From NCBI GenBank assembly GCA_033807695.1, contig CM066307.1, positions 2,170,001 through 2,234,000 on the forward strand: 64,000 nt of DNA, read 5' to 3'. Under the pieces are notes generated by a model. It had not been told where the DNA came from. It did not search any database and was given only the letters and a program-made list of their open reading frames with translations. The position numbers and the translations under genes are program-made. The DNA is from Daedaleopsis sinensis (taxonomy: Eukaryota > Basidiomycota > Agaricomycetes > Polyporales > Polyporaceae). Below, one piece after another: positions 55,065 to 64,000 of this stretch (positions are counted from its first letter, which is position 1; each line of letters opens with the position of its first letter).

Positions 55065-56431
55065 ATGTCGAGCTCGAGGCGGTTGGGAGAGGGTAAGTAT
55101 TGGCTTCTATTAAGGGTAAGTAAGCTAACTATGCAGTGTAAGCACTGATAACAATTCTGCTACTTACCTCAATAGAAGCCACTAGTCATTACCAGAAGTT
55201 GTTATCAAGCTTGCTTGTTTCTTTCCGACCACCACCTCCGCCCTCGATTCCCTTGACCTTCTCGCAAGCACCACAACAGTCAGTTCTCGGATGAATGAAG
55301 CACTGGTATCTTTCTGACTGCAGAACGATCCAGTGGAGGAAGTCACCAGTGGTTCCGGATCCGACTATTCCAAGTGAGTAGCTGAAGCATTCACACTCAT
55401 CTCTACGTGTCCTTACATGCAGCACATCAAGTTCGGTATATGCGCTCAGAATCACATTGGCTTCACCTCCCTGACAAAATACCTAGTGGATCACTTGGTT
55501 CTTGTCGTCGAAGGGCAACGAATACTTCTGCGAGGTCGATGAAGACTACATCCTCGACCGCTTTAACCTCACTGGGCTCAACACGGAGGTACAACATTAT
55601 GCGCAGGCCTTGGACATGATCACAGACAACTTAGGTATGCATATGCGTTCATTCTAATCGTTCCGCGATATAGAACCTCGTTCTAGATGAGGAAATCCAG
55701 GACGACCTCAGGGGGAATCTCGACCTCCAAGCTCGCCTTCTGTATGGCCTCATCCACGCACGGTGGATAGTCACAGCACGAGGCCTTGCGAAAATGGTAC
55801 GTTGTCATGATCTCTCAGCACCTGTCGCGCACCACAAACGCCGTTCTCCCGTCCACCCCTAGCTCGACAAGTACAAGCGGGCGGACTTCGGGCGCTGTCC
55901 GCGTGTTCTCTGCCAGTCACAGCCCCTCCTCCCAGTGGGTCTGACCGATGTCCCGTACGAGAAGTCCGTCAAGCTCTACTGCGGCCGCTGCGAAGACATC
56001 TACTCGCCCAAATCTTCGCGCCACGGCTCGATCGACGGCGCGTACTTTGGGACCTCCTTCCCCCACCTCCTCTTCCTCGTCTACCCTAACCTCATCCCCC
56101 CAAAGAGCGGCCCCGTGGAGCTCACTGTTCCCGGACGAAGTGCGGATGTCGAGAGCACCAGGCGGAACAGACGGATCCGCGAGGAGCAGGAGGCGCAGGC
56201 GGAGGGCGTCGGCGAGGGGGTGAGCACCGCGAGCGTCGCGCTGAAGGCGGACAGGTACCGCCCACGTATCTTCGGGTTCCAGGTAAACGAGATTGCGAAG
56301 TTGCAGAGGTGGCAGGAGGCAGTCAGAGACAGGTGCGTATCAACCCAGTGCGGGCATGGCAGCGAGCTCAAGTTCGTTCTTGTTCTGACAGGCAGGTCTC
56401 GCGGCTGGAGGAGCTGGAAGATAATGCATAG
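55065..56431 (+). CDS. CKB1: casein kinase 2 regulatory (beta) subunit
   Basis: Dimerises through a zinc finger and binds two catalytic CK2 subunits, tuning their substrate choice. Exons: 55065-55092, 55334-55373, a 13-bp micro-exon 55423-55435, 55487 onward. The N-terminus reads [22 protein letters not shown], then NTSSS from the micro-exon, then [20 protein letters not shown]. The usual family sequence here is SDYSKYWIxWFL, so the micro-exon is a local variation. The core is canonical: [39 protein letters not shown], the zinc ligands CPRVLC and CGRC around [10 protein letters not shown], then [14 protein letters not shown]. The C-terminal extension ([30 protein letters not shown]) ends RLEELEDNA at 56431. 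Confidence 0.94.
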
Positions 56432-57081
56432 GATACGAAGGTACAAATGTTGTAAGATCGGTCCATTCATGGGTTTTGTGCCACCAGTACTACTACCAAA
56501 ATCGAGCTGGGCTCTCCACCTCGCATCAGGATCAGCAAACTTCATCTAGTCAATCTATGCCCAGCGATAGGTTGTGTTATGGTAATTGGCTTAATGTGGC
56601 GTTGTGGCGGCAAGCGTAGTGCAGCCGCTGCAGCGTAGATTGTACTTTCCTCCTCCTCCTGGCTCTTCGTGGAGACTTATGTCTCAACAACTCCTGGACG
56701 CGAGTGAGTTATGTGTGGGTACTCAGAAGAGGCCCTGCACACCTTGGTTTTTTGTACATTTTTGCCCAAGGTTTTAGCTCGTGGTCCTGCCTGTGTTATG
56801 CGGGCCAGGGAGTTGTCGGAGTTCTTGGACCAGGGAGATAGAAGGATGGCGGGCATTAAGCCGTGGTCGTGGCTTGTCGGTATTGTACACGTAGATAACT
56901 AATTGGGCGTCTACTTGTAACGTATATCGATTAAGCCGAATAACCTTCCTCCTCCTCCTGGTTTGTACCTTGTTGTGGCGGTGCATGCCAGGTGCCGAGG
57001 TACAGATTGAGTCACATGCGACTCGAACCTCTATACTTAAGGGACGTCTATGCAACGCTCTGCGCAATCGCTCCTTCAATC
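56432..57081. other. intergenic region
   Basis: About 650 bp with the CK2-beta 3' flank and the promoter of DUF4139 copy B. Two CCTCCTCCTCCTGG elements occur at about 56650 and 56950 (a short direct repeat). No gene recognised. Confidence 0.55.
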
Positions 57082-58980
57082 ATGTCTCCCACCACCGTCA
57101 CTCTCAAAGCTTCTGACCATCCGATTAAGTCTGTTATCATCTTCCAGTCGTCAACCGCCGAGTTGACACGCACATTCACAGTTGATCTCCAGGCACGTCC
57201 TCTGCAGCATATGCCCTATTCCGTCCATCTACCTGTTCTGATTTGTGCTTCTCTGACAGGCTGGTCGCAACATACTTGAGATCAGTGGCCTCTCAAGCAA
57301 CATCGACACCGATTCTCCCCGTATCCACGGGCTTGGCGCAGACGCGCGCGTCTTCGACACTGCCTGCACCATTCGCCCCCTCTCCAAACGCAAGAACACC
57401 AAGAATGCAGAGGAAGTCAGGAAGCTGACGGTGAACAAGGCCACATTGGAGCTCGAGCGTAATTTGCGCCAGCGGGAACATGACATGCTGGACGAAGCTG
57501 GCAAGGCGTTTGCCAACGAGCTCCCGGTGCCGCTCGACGGTTTCGTGGATAACGTTATACGTCGTAAACGCGCCGCGATGCAGGCGGTTCTTGAGCTCAA
57601 TGAGAAAATCGAAGACGCAGAGGAGGAGCTGTATATCCTCCGGACTAGCCATACAGGCGAGATCTCTGGATGCGTAGTCGCTACCGTCCTCGCGCAGCAC
57701 TCGTGCAAAGCTGAAATCCAACTCACTTATCGTCAGTATACGATCGTGTTTCAAAAGTTGCATGCCATTGTCTGACCACTTCTCTACTCTGTAGTCGTGA
57801 CGGGAGTCCGGTGGCAGCCTCATTATGACCTACACGCGAGTCGGAGCACCGCAGACGGCAAGACGTCCTCGGAGGTTACCCTCCTCTACTGCGCCAACAT
57901 CAGTCAAAGCACCGGAGAGGACTGGTCTGACACGGTCCTCACACTGAGCACGGCTAACTCGCAGGCGCTGAAAAGCCTCTCCGTGCCTGAGCTCGCCTCG
58001 CAGAAGGTGTCTCCAGTGCGGCCTCCAGTGCGATACTCGGCGCCTCCGCCGCGTCCCATGAAGGCGATGGTTGCTCCGATGGTGGCGCGCAGGGCGGGTG
58101 GTCTTTTTGGGGCGGAGGTTAACGAGCCTAGCCAAGCCGACGAAGACGAGTACGGAATGGTCGACCCCGAGGAGGCGGCGCTGCCTCACGGCACGACAGT
58201 GGACCGCAGCCCGCTCTCGCTCGCGTACCGCGTTGAGGGTACGGTGAGCCTCCCGAGCGACGGCCTCGCTCACAAGGTGGCGATCGCGCAACTCGACTTC
58301 TCCGCGAAGCTCAAGTATGTATGCGTGCCGCGCAAGACGACGTCGGCGTTCATCGAGGGGACGGTCGAGAACACGAGCGAGTACGAGCTTCTCGCGGGTC
58401 CGGTCAGCGTGTTCATGGACGACGGCTTCGTCACGAAGACTTCTCTCGGGGTCAGTGTTGTCCGCCCCTCCGAGGGCCACTGTACTGACATTGACACTCC
58501 CAGCTTATTGGGGTCAAGGAGAGCTTCAACTGCGTCCTGGGCGTCGACACCGCGCTCAAGGTCGTCTACAGCCAGAAGTCCGTCACCTCCCACGAGCCGC
58601 CGCGCAGCTTCGCGGAGCCCACGAAGACGACGACGCGCACGGCGGTCACTACGGTCCGCAACGGGCACCAGTTCGACATCTCGGACCTCGTCGTGCGCGA
58701 CGCGCTCCCGCTCGGGGACGGCGACGCGAACATCACGGTCATGCTCCGCAAGCCCGACGGGCTCGCGGAGATCAAGGACGGGGAAGAGGCCGCCGTGGAC
58801 CTTGGGGTGGGTGTCGCGGACGCGAAGGTGCGGTGGTCGAAGGCCGAGAAGGGCAAGGGCGGGGAGAAGGATGGGATGTTCGAGTGGGCGTGCGGGACGG
58901 TCGCGGCGGGGACGGAAGTCAAGTTCGAGGCGGAGTGGGACATCAAGTCACCCGCGAATGTCCAGTGGGAGGAAAAGTAA
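57082..58980 (+). CDS. DUF4140/DUF4139 mucoidy-inhibitor-A-like protein, copy B
   Basis: Four exons (57082-57192, 57260-57731, 57795-58450, 58504-58980) join to 571 residues. The N-terminal DUF4140 part has SVIIFQSSTAELTRTFTVDLQ and AGRNILEISGLSSNIDTDSPRIHG. A coiled coil (KATLELERNLRQREHDMLDE) separates it from DUF4139, which contains VRWQPHYDLHA, YCANISQSTGEDWSDTVLTLST, LSLAYRVEGTVSLPSDGLAHK, YELLAGPVSVFMDDGFVTKTSLG and DISDLVVRDALPLG. The end is SPANVQWEEK. Intron 1 starts with GCACGT instead of GT, a GC-AG intron; the left paralog has GTACGT at the same place. No targeting signal is seen. The protein is complete and typical in size for the fungal family. Its biochemical role is unknown. 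Confidence 0.9.
57193..57259 (+). other. GC-AG intron 1 of DUF4139 copy B
   Basis: Donor CAG/GCACGT, acceptor TGACAG/GCTGG. The join gives VDLQ-AGRNILEISG, matching the paralogs. The equivalent intron in B' uses GTACGT, so a T to C change at donor position 2 is likely. Confidence 0.8.
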
Positions 58981-59426
58981 ACTTGTTTCCAGTGAGCTTG
59001 TACTATTGCTGTGTCCTGTCACAATTGTCCCTGCGATCGGTTGACTCACAATGGAGATTTCTTGCAAACATGCGCAAAACTTCTTTGAACCAACATCTGG
59101 GCACAGAACGCTGTGACCATTGGACTCACCGTAAAGCAGCTTCCTCGAGGGTCATTGTTCTCTTATTCATATTGTAAGCTCCGACTTTCTGCACGCTAGA
59201 TGCTTCTAGTGCGTTGATGATATCGATTGTCCACTAGCATCTACACGAGGTTGTCCGCATGTTTCTTGGCTCGAAACACGTTCCCGGGCATCGCCTGTTC
59301 GCACGCTCTGTCATACAAGTATATAGCGATGCGGCCGTGGCATGGAACTCAGTTGGACTTGGACTGGGGCGACGTCCACCTTCCTCCCCTTCACGCTGAA
59401 CCTGTCCCACGACTGGAGTCGCAGAG
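58981..59426. other. spacer between DUF4139 genes B and A
   Basis: This 446-bp non-coding spacer is nearly identical in reverse complement to 21610-22058. It holds the 3' flank of B and the promoter of A. No other gene was seen. Confidence 0.7.
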
Positions 59427-61297
59427 ATGCGCTCTACTGAAGTTGTAACGCTAGATGCGAACGAGCATGCCATCAACTCGGTCATTGTGTTTCAGTCCTC
59501 GACAGCAGAGCTGACGCGTACCTTTCCGCTCAGCCTCCAGGTCAGCCCTCATCATATCGGACGAGAACGATATAACTGACTGTCGGCCTTCTGCACAGAA
59601 TGGGAGGAACAATATTGTGATCACCGGGCTCTCGGACAAGATCGACAGGGAATCCCCAAGGATCCATGGGCTGGGAAGTGCTGCACGCGTCTTCGATGTA
59701 TGCTGCCATACTAGGACCATGAATTCCAAAACCAAGCACAAGGATGAGATCGATGAGCTCATCAAGAAGAAAAAAGAACTCGGCGCAGAGCGTTCATTGC
59801 TCCAGCAGGAGTCCGTGGTGCTCGACTCGGACAACACCGGTGCGCTCCTGACCAAGACGCCTGTGACGGAGTTCGAGAGCTTGTTGGACCGCGTCGCCCA
59901 ACGTAAGCGCGCGGCCTCGACTGCCATACTCGAGCTAGAGGACAAGATCTTCAAGCTCGAGAAGGAGATCGACCTCCTGGGGAGGAAACATCAGGGCGAG
60001 ACGAACGCCGTTGTCGCCGCCACCATATTCGCGGAACACGACTGTGAAGTCAGGCTACAACTGACATATCGTGAGCACACGGCCTGACTAGGCAGTCGTG
60101 ATGAACCGCAGGGCTGATATATCTGCCTTCAGTGGTCTCTGGTGCGAGTTGGCGGCCATACTACGATCTCCGCGCGTCCACTAAGGACGGAAAGCCATCC
60201 TCCGACATTTCGCTGCATTACTGTGCGAACATCAGCCAGAACACCGGCGAGGACTGGAACGATGCCGTGCTAACCCTGAGCACCGCAACCTCGCAGACTC
60301 TCCAGAGTCTGTCAGTGCCGACTTTGGAGTCCTTGAAGATATCGGCAACGTCTCCACCTCCTGCTCGCGAAAGGCCCCGATCTCGCGAGAGTCCTCCTTA
60401 TGAATATCGGGGTTACCGGCGTCATCATGAGGTATCCCCCCACTCGTATTCTCCGCCCCGTCGAGAGCCCACGCCGCCTCCGCTGCCTGCGGCAGTCGAC
60501 ACTCGCAACCCATTATCGTTGGCGTTCCGCATAACCGACACCGTGTTTTTGCCCAGCGACGGATTGGCACACAAGGTGTCGATCGCGCTGCTCGACTTTT
60601 CTGCCGAACTCAAGTACGTTTGCGTCCCGCGTCACAAGGAAGCGGTGTTCATTGAGGCGTGCATCCTGAACACGAGCGACTACGAGCTCCTCGCGGGCCC
60701 AGTCAGTGTGTTCATGGACAACGGCTTCGTCACGAAGACGTCTCTCGGTGTATGTCCCCCTTCTACACAATACGTATTCGTCACACATTAAAGTAACTTG
60801 GGTTGTGCATGCAGCTGATCAGCGTGAAGGAGAGCTTCACCTGCACTCTCGGCGTCGACACCGCCTTCAAGGTCGCGTATCGCCAGGACTCGCGCACGGA
60901 GCAGGAACCGGCGCGCAACTTCGCGGAACCGACGAAGACAACGACGCGGACCGTCACCACCACAGTGACGAATAACCACCAGTTGGACGTATCCTCGCTG
61001 GTCGTCCGCGATGCGCTCCCCCTCGGAGACGATGATGCGAAAGTGAGAGTGACACTCTGCAAGCCGGAGGGACTTGCACGGGCGAGAGACGAGGAAGAGA
61101 TCTTGCTCGATTCGACCGCAGACGTGCAGAACCTGAAGGTTCGGTGGACGAAGGCGGTCAACGGTAAAGGCGGCGAGAAGGACGGGGTGTTCGAGTGGAT
61201 CTGCGGCGTGGGTGCAGGTAAGAAGGTTGAACTCGTGGCGCAGTGGGAGATCAAGGCAGCGGCGAACGTGACATGGGTGGAAAACGTACAGAAGTGA
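59427..61297 (+). CDS. DUF4140/DUF4139 mucoidy-inhibitor-A-like protein, copy A
   Basis: Four exons (59427-59540, 59599-60070, 60133-60749, 60815-61297) join in frame to 561 residues. Architecture as in copy B: DUF4140 with INSVIVFQSSTAELTRTFPL, a coiled coil with IDELIKKKKELGAERSLLQQ, and DUF4139 with GASWRPYYDLRASTKDG, NTGEDWNDAVLTLST, LSLAFRITDTVFLPSDG and AANVTWVENVQK at the end. Exon lengths of A and B are nearly equal (exon 2 is 472 bp in both), so they arose by tandem duplication. The proline/arginine linker (YSPPRREPTPPPLPAAVD) is specific to the A type. Its twin A' lies inverted at 19737-21609. The gene converges tail-to-tail on the FunK1 gene with 138 bp between stops. Confidence 0.9.
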
Positions 61298-61435
61298 ATT
61301 CTGTGAGCCTATCATGGGAATGTCCTGACTATACACTCTATGCTGACGACGAGAAGGCACAAATACAACGTAGCAATAGGTTCAAGTTGTATCAGAAGTA
61401 AACACGAATACTACGGCCGCGTTCGATCCTTCCGG

Positions 61436-64000
61436 TTAGCGCGACCTTGCTTTACCAGTAAGCCGGCTTGCTTGTGATGCGTGTCTGCCTTGAGACCCGA
61501 ACACATTCCTTTTTGGTGCCACGTCGCTCCCCTCTGCAAGTTTCCCACTCGAAGGATCGAGTACCTGCGATGCGGCCGAGCCGGTGTCGTCAAAGCTCGT
61601 ACGGGAGCTCGCAATGGAGGGTGCCATAGAAGAAGCGGCACCAAAGCGAGACGAGGAGGCTGTCACGCCAGTAGCGCTGCTCCCGGTGTTCGAGGATTGG
61701 GTAGTCTTCTGCGAGCCCGTCTTGCGACGCTTCGAGCGAGAGGCCGCAACGGATTTCTTCCGGAACTCTTCAATGACGGGGGCGGAAGAGACGTCGACTG
61801 TCGGTAGATCGTCGTCGGGTGGCTGGGAGAATAGGAGATATTCAACTTGCATCTCCTCGGCATCGCTCGCGATGGCCATGTCATCATCATCACCTCTGTC
61901 GCTGAACTCTTCGTCCGGATCGTACTCCTGGGTCTTGCGTTTCGATCCTGCGACTTTAGGCGGTACATCCCAGCCCATGGCGTGAGTCCTGAGCTCTGCC
62001 ATCTTGTATGGCTTGGATTCATCACCCTCAGGCCAGTCGGCACATTCGAGAGCCTCTTCTAAGGGAGCCAGGAATGCGTCGTAGTCAAGGGTGGAGTTGG
62101 TGAAAAGGTTGGCAGAGATGAGAGCAGCGAGCTCTTTGATGAGCTTGGTGAGAGGTGCGTTACCGGGGACGGAAAAGTTGTTGACGCCGTTCGTCAACCA
62201 CATCATCTTGCCGCCCACGGCAGAGCGAATGCTCTCGTTGGAGAAGATATCCGCACAAAGAGTGCTTCCCCCGGAATGTTCGACATGTCGAACAACGACC
62301 CACAGCAGAACCCAGAAGAACGCTTCAAGATCGTGGCAGATGCAATGCAATGAACTACCCTTCCCCAGGAGAGTTGTCGCCATGAAATAGAAGGTGCCCT
62401 GTGGGGGTGTTTAGTGAGATTTCGAATGGAAATGTATCATGGAACACACCGTCCTCTCCTTGAGAATTCCAGCATCTGCATCCGCGACCAGTTTTTCAGC
62501 CAACGCCGCAGCACCCAGTGAGTCGCAGTCGGCACTCGGGACGTCGCGGCTCATAGAGGAATAGTCGAAGTCGTGCAAGAACCCGCTGAATGCAGCCTGG
62601 TCGTCGGGGTTGTCAACGATGAGGATGTTGCCGACACTGACGTCTCGGTGTAGGACGCCAGCCTTAGTCATTGCAAGACGATGTCCTGTTACAATATTGG
62701 CAGTCAGCTAACCGTCACGTCGGAACATCGGTCGGTATTGACGCACCTTTGACCGCGTGATAAATGGCCGTAACCAGCTCCTTAGTGCTGCGGAACGCGG
62801 TGAGAGGTCGTCCGACGATATCCACTACGAAACGCATATGGCTACGTTCACGATGCCAGTACTCTGGCCCTCGAGCAAGCCGCCAAGTGAAGGTTTGTTG
62901 CATCGGACGATGCGACGGAGGCTGGTCCACACTAGTAGTGGTCGAAGTAAGGGAGGGTGGCACTGGGGCATGGGTGGCCGACGTCGCTGTGGTTAGTCGA
63001 GACTGGTGCGTGACAGAGTCGAGTCCATTGCGGGGGGTCGAGGAACCATACAGGGCGTGCTCCCATTGCCGGACCTCGCGTTCGCCAAGGTCACCGCCGC
63101 ACAGGAGGGAGGAAAGCCCAACTTTATCCTTTTTGGGGATGACATCAAGCCTGGCATAGTACTCATCTTCGGGGCGCCTAACGAGCTGGCGCCATGCCTC
63201 CTTGATAATGCGTAGCTTTAGATCGTCTGGCTGCGGGTCGTCGACGAGGCTACCGTGTATCCACTGACGAGTGTCGCGGAGCGCTAGCCACACCGTAGTC
63301 GAACGGGAGAATAGACGGCCATTGACGTCCAGGGCTTTGAACATCACATACGACTTCGGTTCCGAGTTGTCGTCGTCGAAGACTTGTGCCCATCGAGCCT
63401 CCTCCGCAATGACTTCCTTGGGGTTCATTCCAACACGAACCAGGCGGTGATAAAGCCACTCTTTATCGTCGTTGGTGAGCTGCCGAACAGTCGGGTCGCA
63501 TCCGACCATAGAATGGCCGTCGCATGGATTGACGAAATTCCAGAAGAATTGCTGGATAACCTTGAGATGGGTAGCTTTCTTGAGCGAGAGGCGACGGGAG
63601 ACGACAGCGCACGAATGGTCGAATCGGGCGATGCGTACGATGTCACCGTAGACTCCGATGACGAATGCGGCGAGGAGGCCGTGAGCATGCATGAGGCACC
63701 GAGCATTGATCGCGAGCTGCACCAATGTGTTACAGTGTTCGAGGCCCTCCTTGTTGAAGGGGTCATCTTGCCGCCTTCCCTTCCCTTCCAGTATGATGGA
63801 GAAGTGGGGCCACTCCGGTTTCGACGGTAAGTCAGATAGGGATAAACCAGGGAGAGTGGCTGCGAGGTCGGGATAGGTGATGCTGTGGTTCTCGGCAAAT
63901 GTAGCGAAAGGGAAGGATTGCTGGTGGTTATGACAGTCGAAGAAAGCAGGTCGCTTTGCGGGAGGAAAACTGGATACGAGAGCGTTGAGGCCTTTGGTCT
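61436..64000 (-). CDS. FunK1-type protein kinase (fungal-specific), N-terminus beyond the window
   Basis: Three visible exons on the minus strand: 64000-62747, 62685-62450 and 62398-61436. Diagnostic pieces: EWPHFSIILEGKG, a MVGCDPTVRQL segment, ALYGSSTPRNGLDSV, MRFVVDIVGRPLTAFRS, the catalytic loop GVLHRDVSVGNILI, the DFG equivalent HDFDYSS, then GTFYFMATTLL and HDLEAFFWVLLWVVVRH. These match the Pkinase_fungal (FunK1) family, which is greatly expanded in Agaricomycetes. The C-terminal extension is Ser/Lys-rich (GSKRKTQEYDPDEEFSD) and ends LTGKARSR at 61436, the very tail that is also found orphaned at 19541-19597. The catalytic Asp is present (HRD), so it may be active. The substrate is unknown. 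Confidence 0.92.

Larger units (their letters stand above)
58742..61491 (+). repeat. inverted duplication, right arm
   Basis: Matches the reverse complement of 19542-22297. This arm runs from inside the last exon of copy B, across the spacer and the whole of copy A, into the last codons of the FunK1 kinase. Here both bordering genes are intact, so this looks like the ancestral arrangement. Confidence 0.85.

Overview
This window is a eukaryotic, fungal chromosome segment, almost certainly from a mushroom-forming basidiomycete (Agaricomycetes). The coding sequence is GC-rich and cut by many short introns of about 50 to 80 bp, including micro-exons. Several families are typical of Agaricomycetes: MYND proteins, DUF6534 seven-helix membrane proteins, a FunK1 kinase and small secreted proteins. 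A polypore-like relative is possible but unproven. No rRNA, tRNA, CRISPR array or complete transposon was recognised. Intron calls were made by hand from splice signals, reading frame and remembered family consensus.

Layout. 1-9 kb: indoleamine 2,3-dioxygenase (+), a MYND zinc-finger protein (-) and a 2-oxoglutarate/Fe(II) dioxygenase (-), with long gene-poor gaps. 9.7-19 kb: a very intron-rich allantoate-permease-type MFS transporter (+), a secreted/single-pass membrane protein (-) and a DUF6534 protein (+). 19.4-24.1 kb: two DUF4140/DUF4139 ('mucoidy inhibitor A-like') genes on the minus strand, beside a displaced DUF4139 C-terminus and a displaced FunK1 C-terminus. 25-37 kb: mitochondrial adrenodoxin reductase, protein phosphatase methylesterase 1, a flavin monooxygenase, a TPR protein and a hypothetical gene, all minus. 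37.6-51 kb: a long arrestin-domain protein, formamidase, fatty aldehyde dehydrogenase and a tandemly duplicated secreted protein, all plus. 51.5-56.4 kb: a small membrane protein and GUP1-like MBOAT (both minus), then casein kinase 2 beta subunit (+). 57.1-61.3 kb: two more DUF4139 genes (+), followed by a FunK1-type kinase (-) cut off by the right edge.

The most unusual structure is an inverted duplication of about 2.75 kb. Its arms are 19542-22297 and 58742-61491, roughly 36 kb apart. Each arm carries the 3' end of one DUF4139 gene, one whole second DUF4139 gene and the last codons of the FunK1 kinase. The right copy sits in intact genes, so it looks like the source. At the left the same segment lies between the 5' part of a diverged DUF4139 gene and an orphan DUF4139 C-terminus, as if pasted into that gene near its 3' end. 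The same left gene also carries a roughly 130 bp insert containing the first exon of an MDR-type oxidoreductase in antisense.

The genes do not form one pathway. Most are scattered housekeeping functions (NAD/kynurenine, amide and lipid-aldehyde metabolism, PP2A and CK2 signalling, glycerolipid/GPI remodelling) mixed with lineage-specific membrane and secreted proteins. The strongest candidates for undescribed biology are the expanding DUF4139 family with its rearrangement, and the non-canonical introns (one AT-AC candidate, two GC-AG) in the transporter and one DUF4139 gene.
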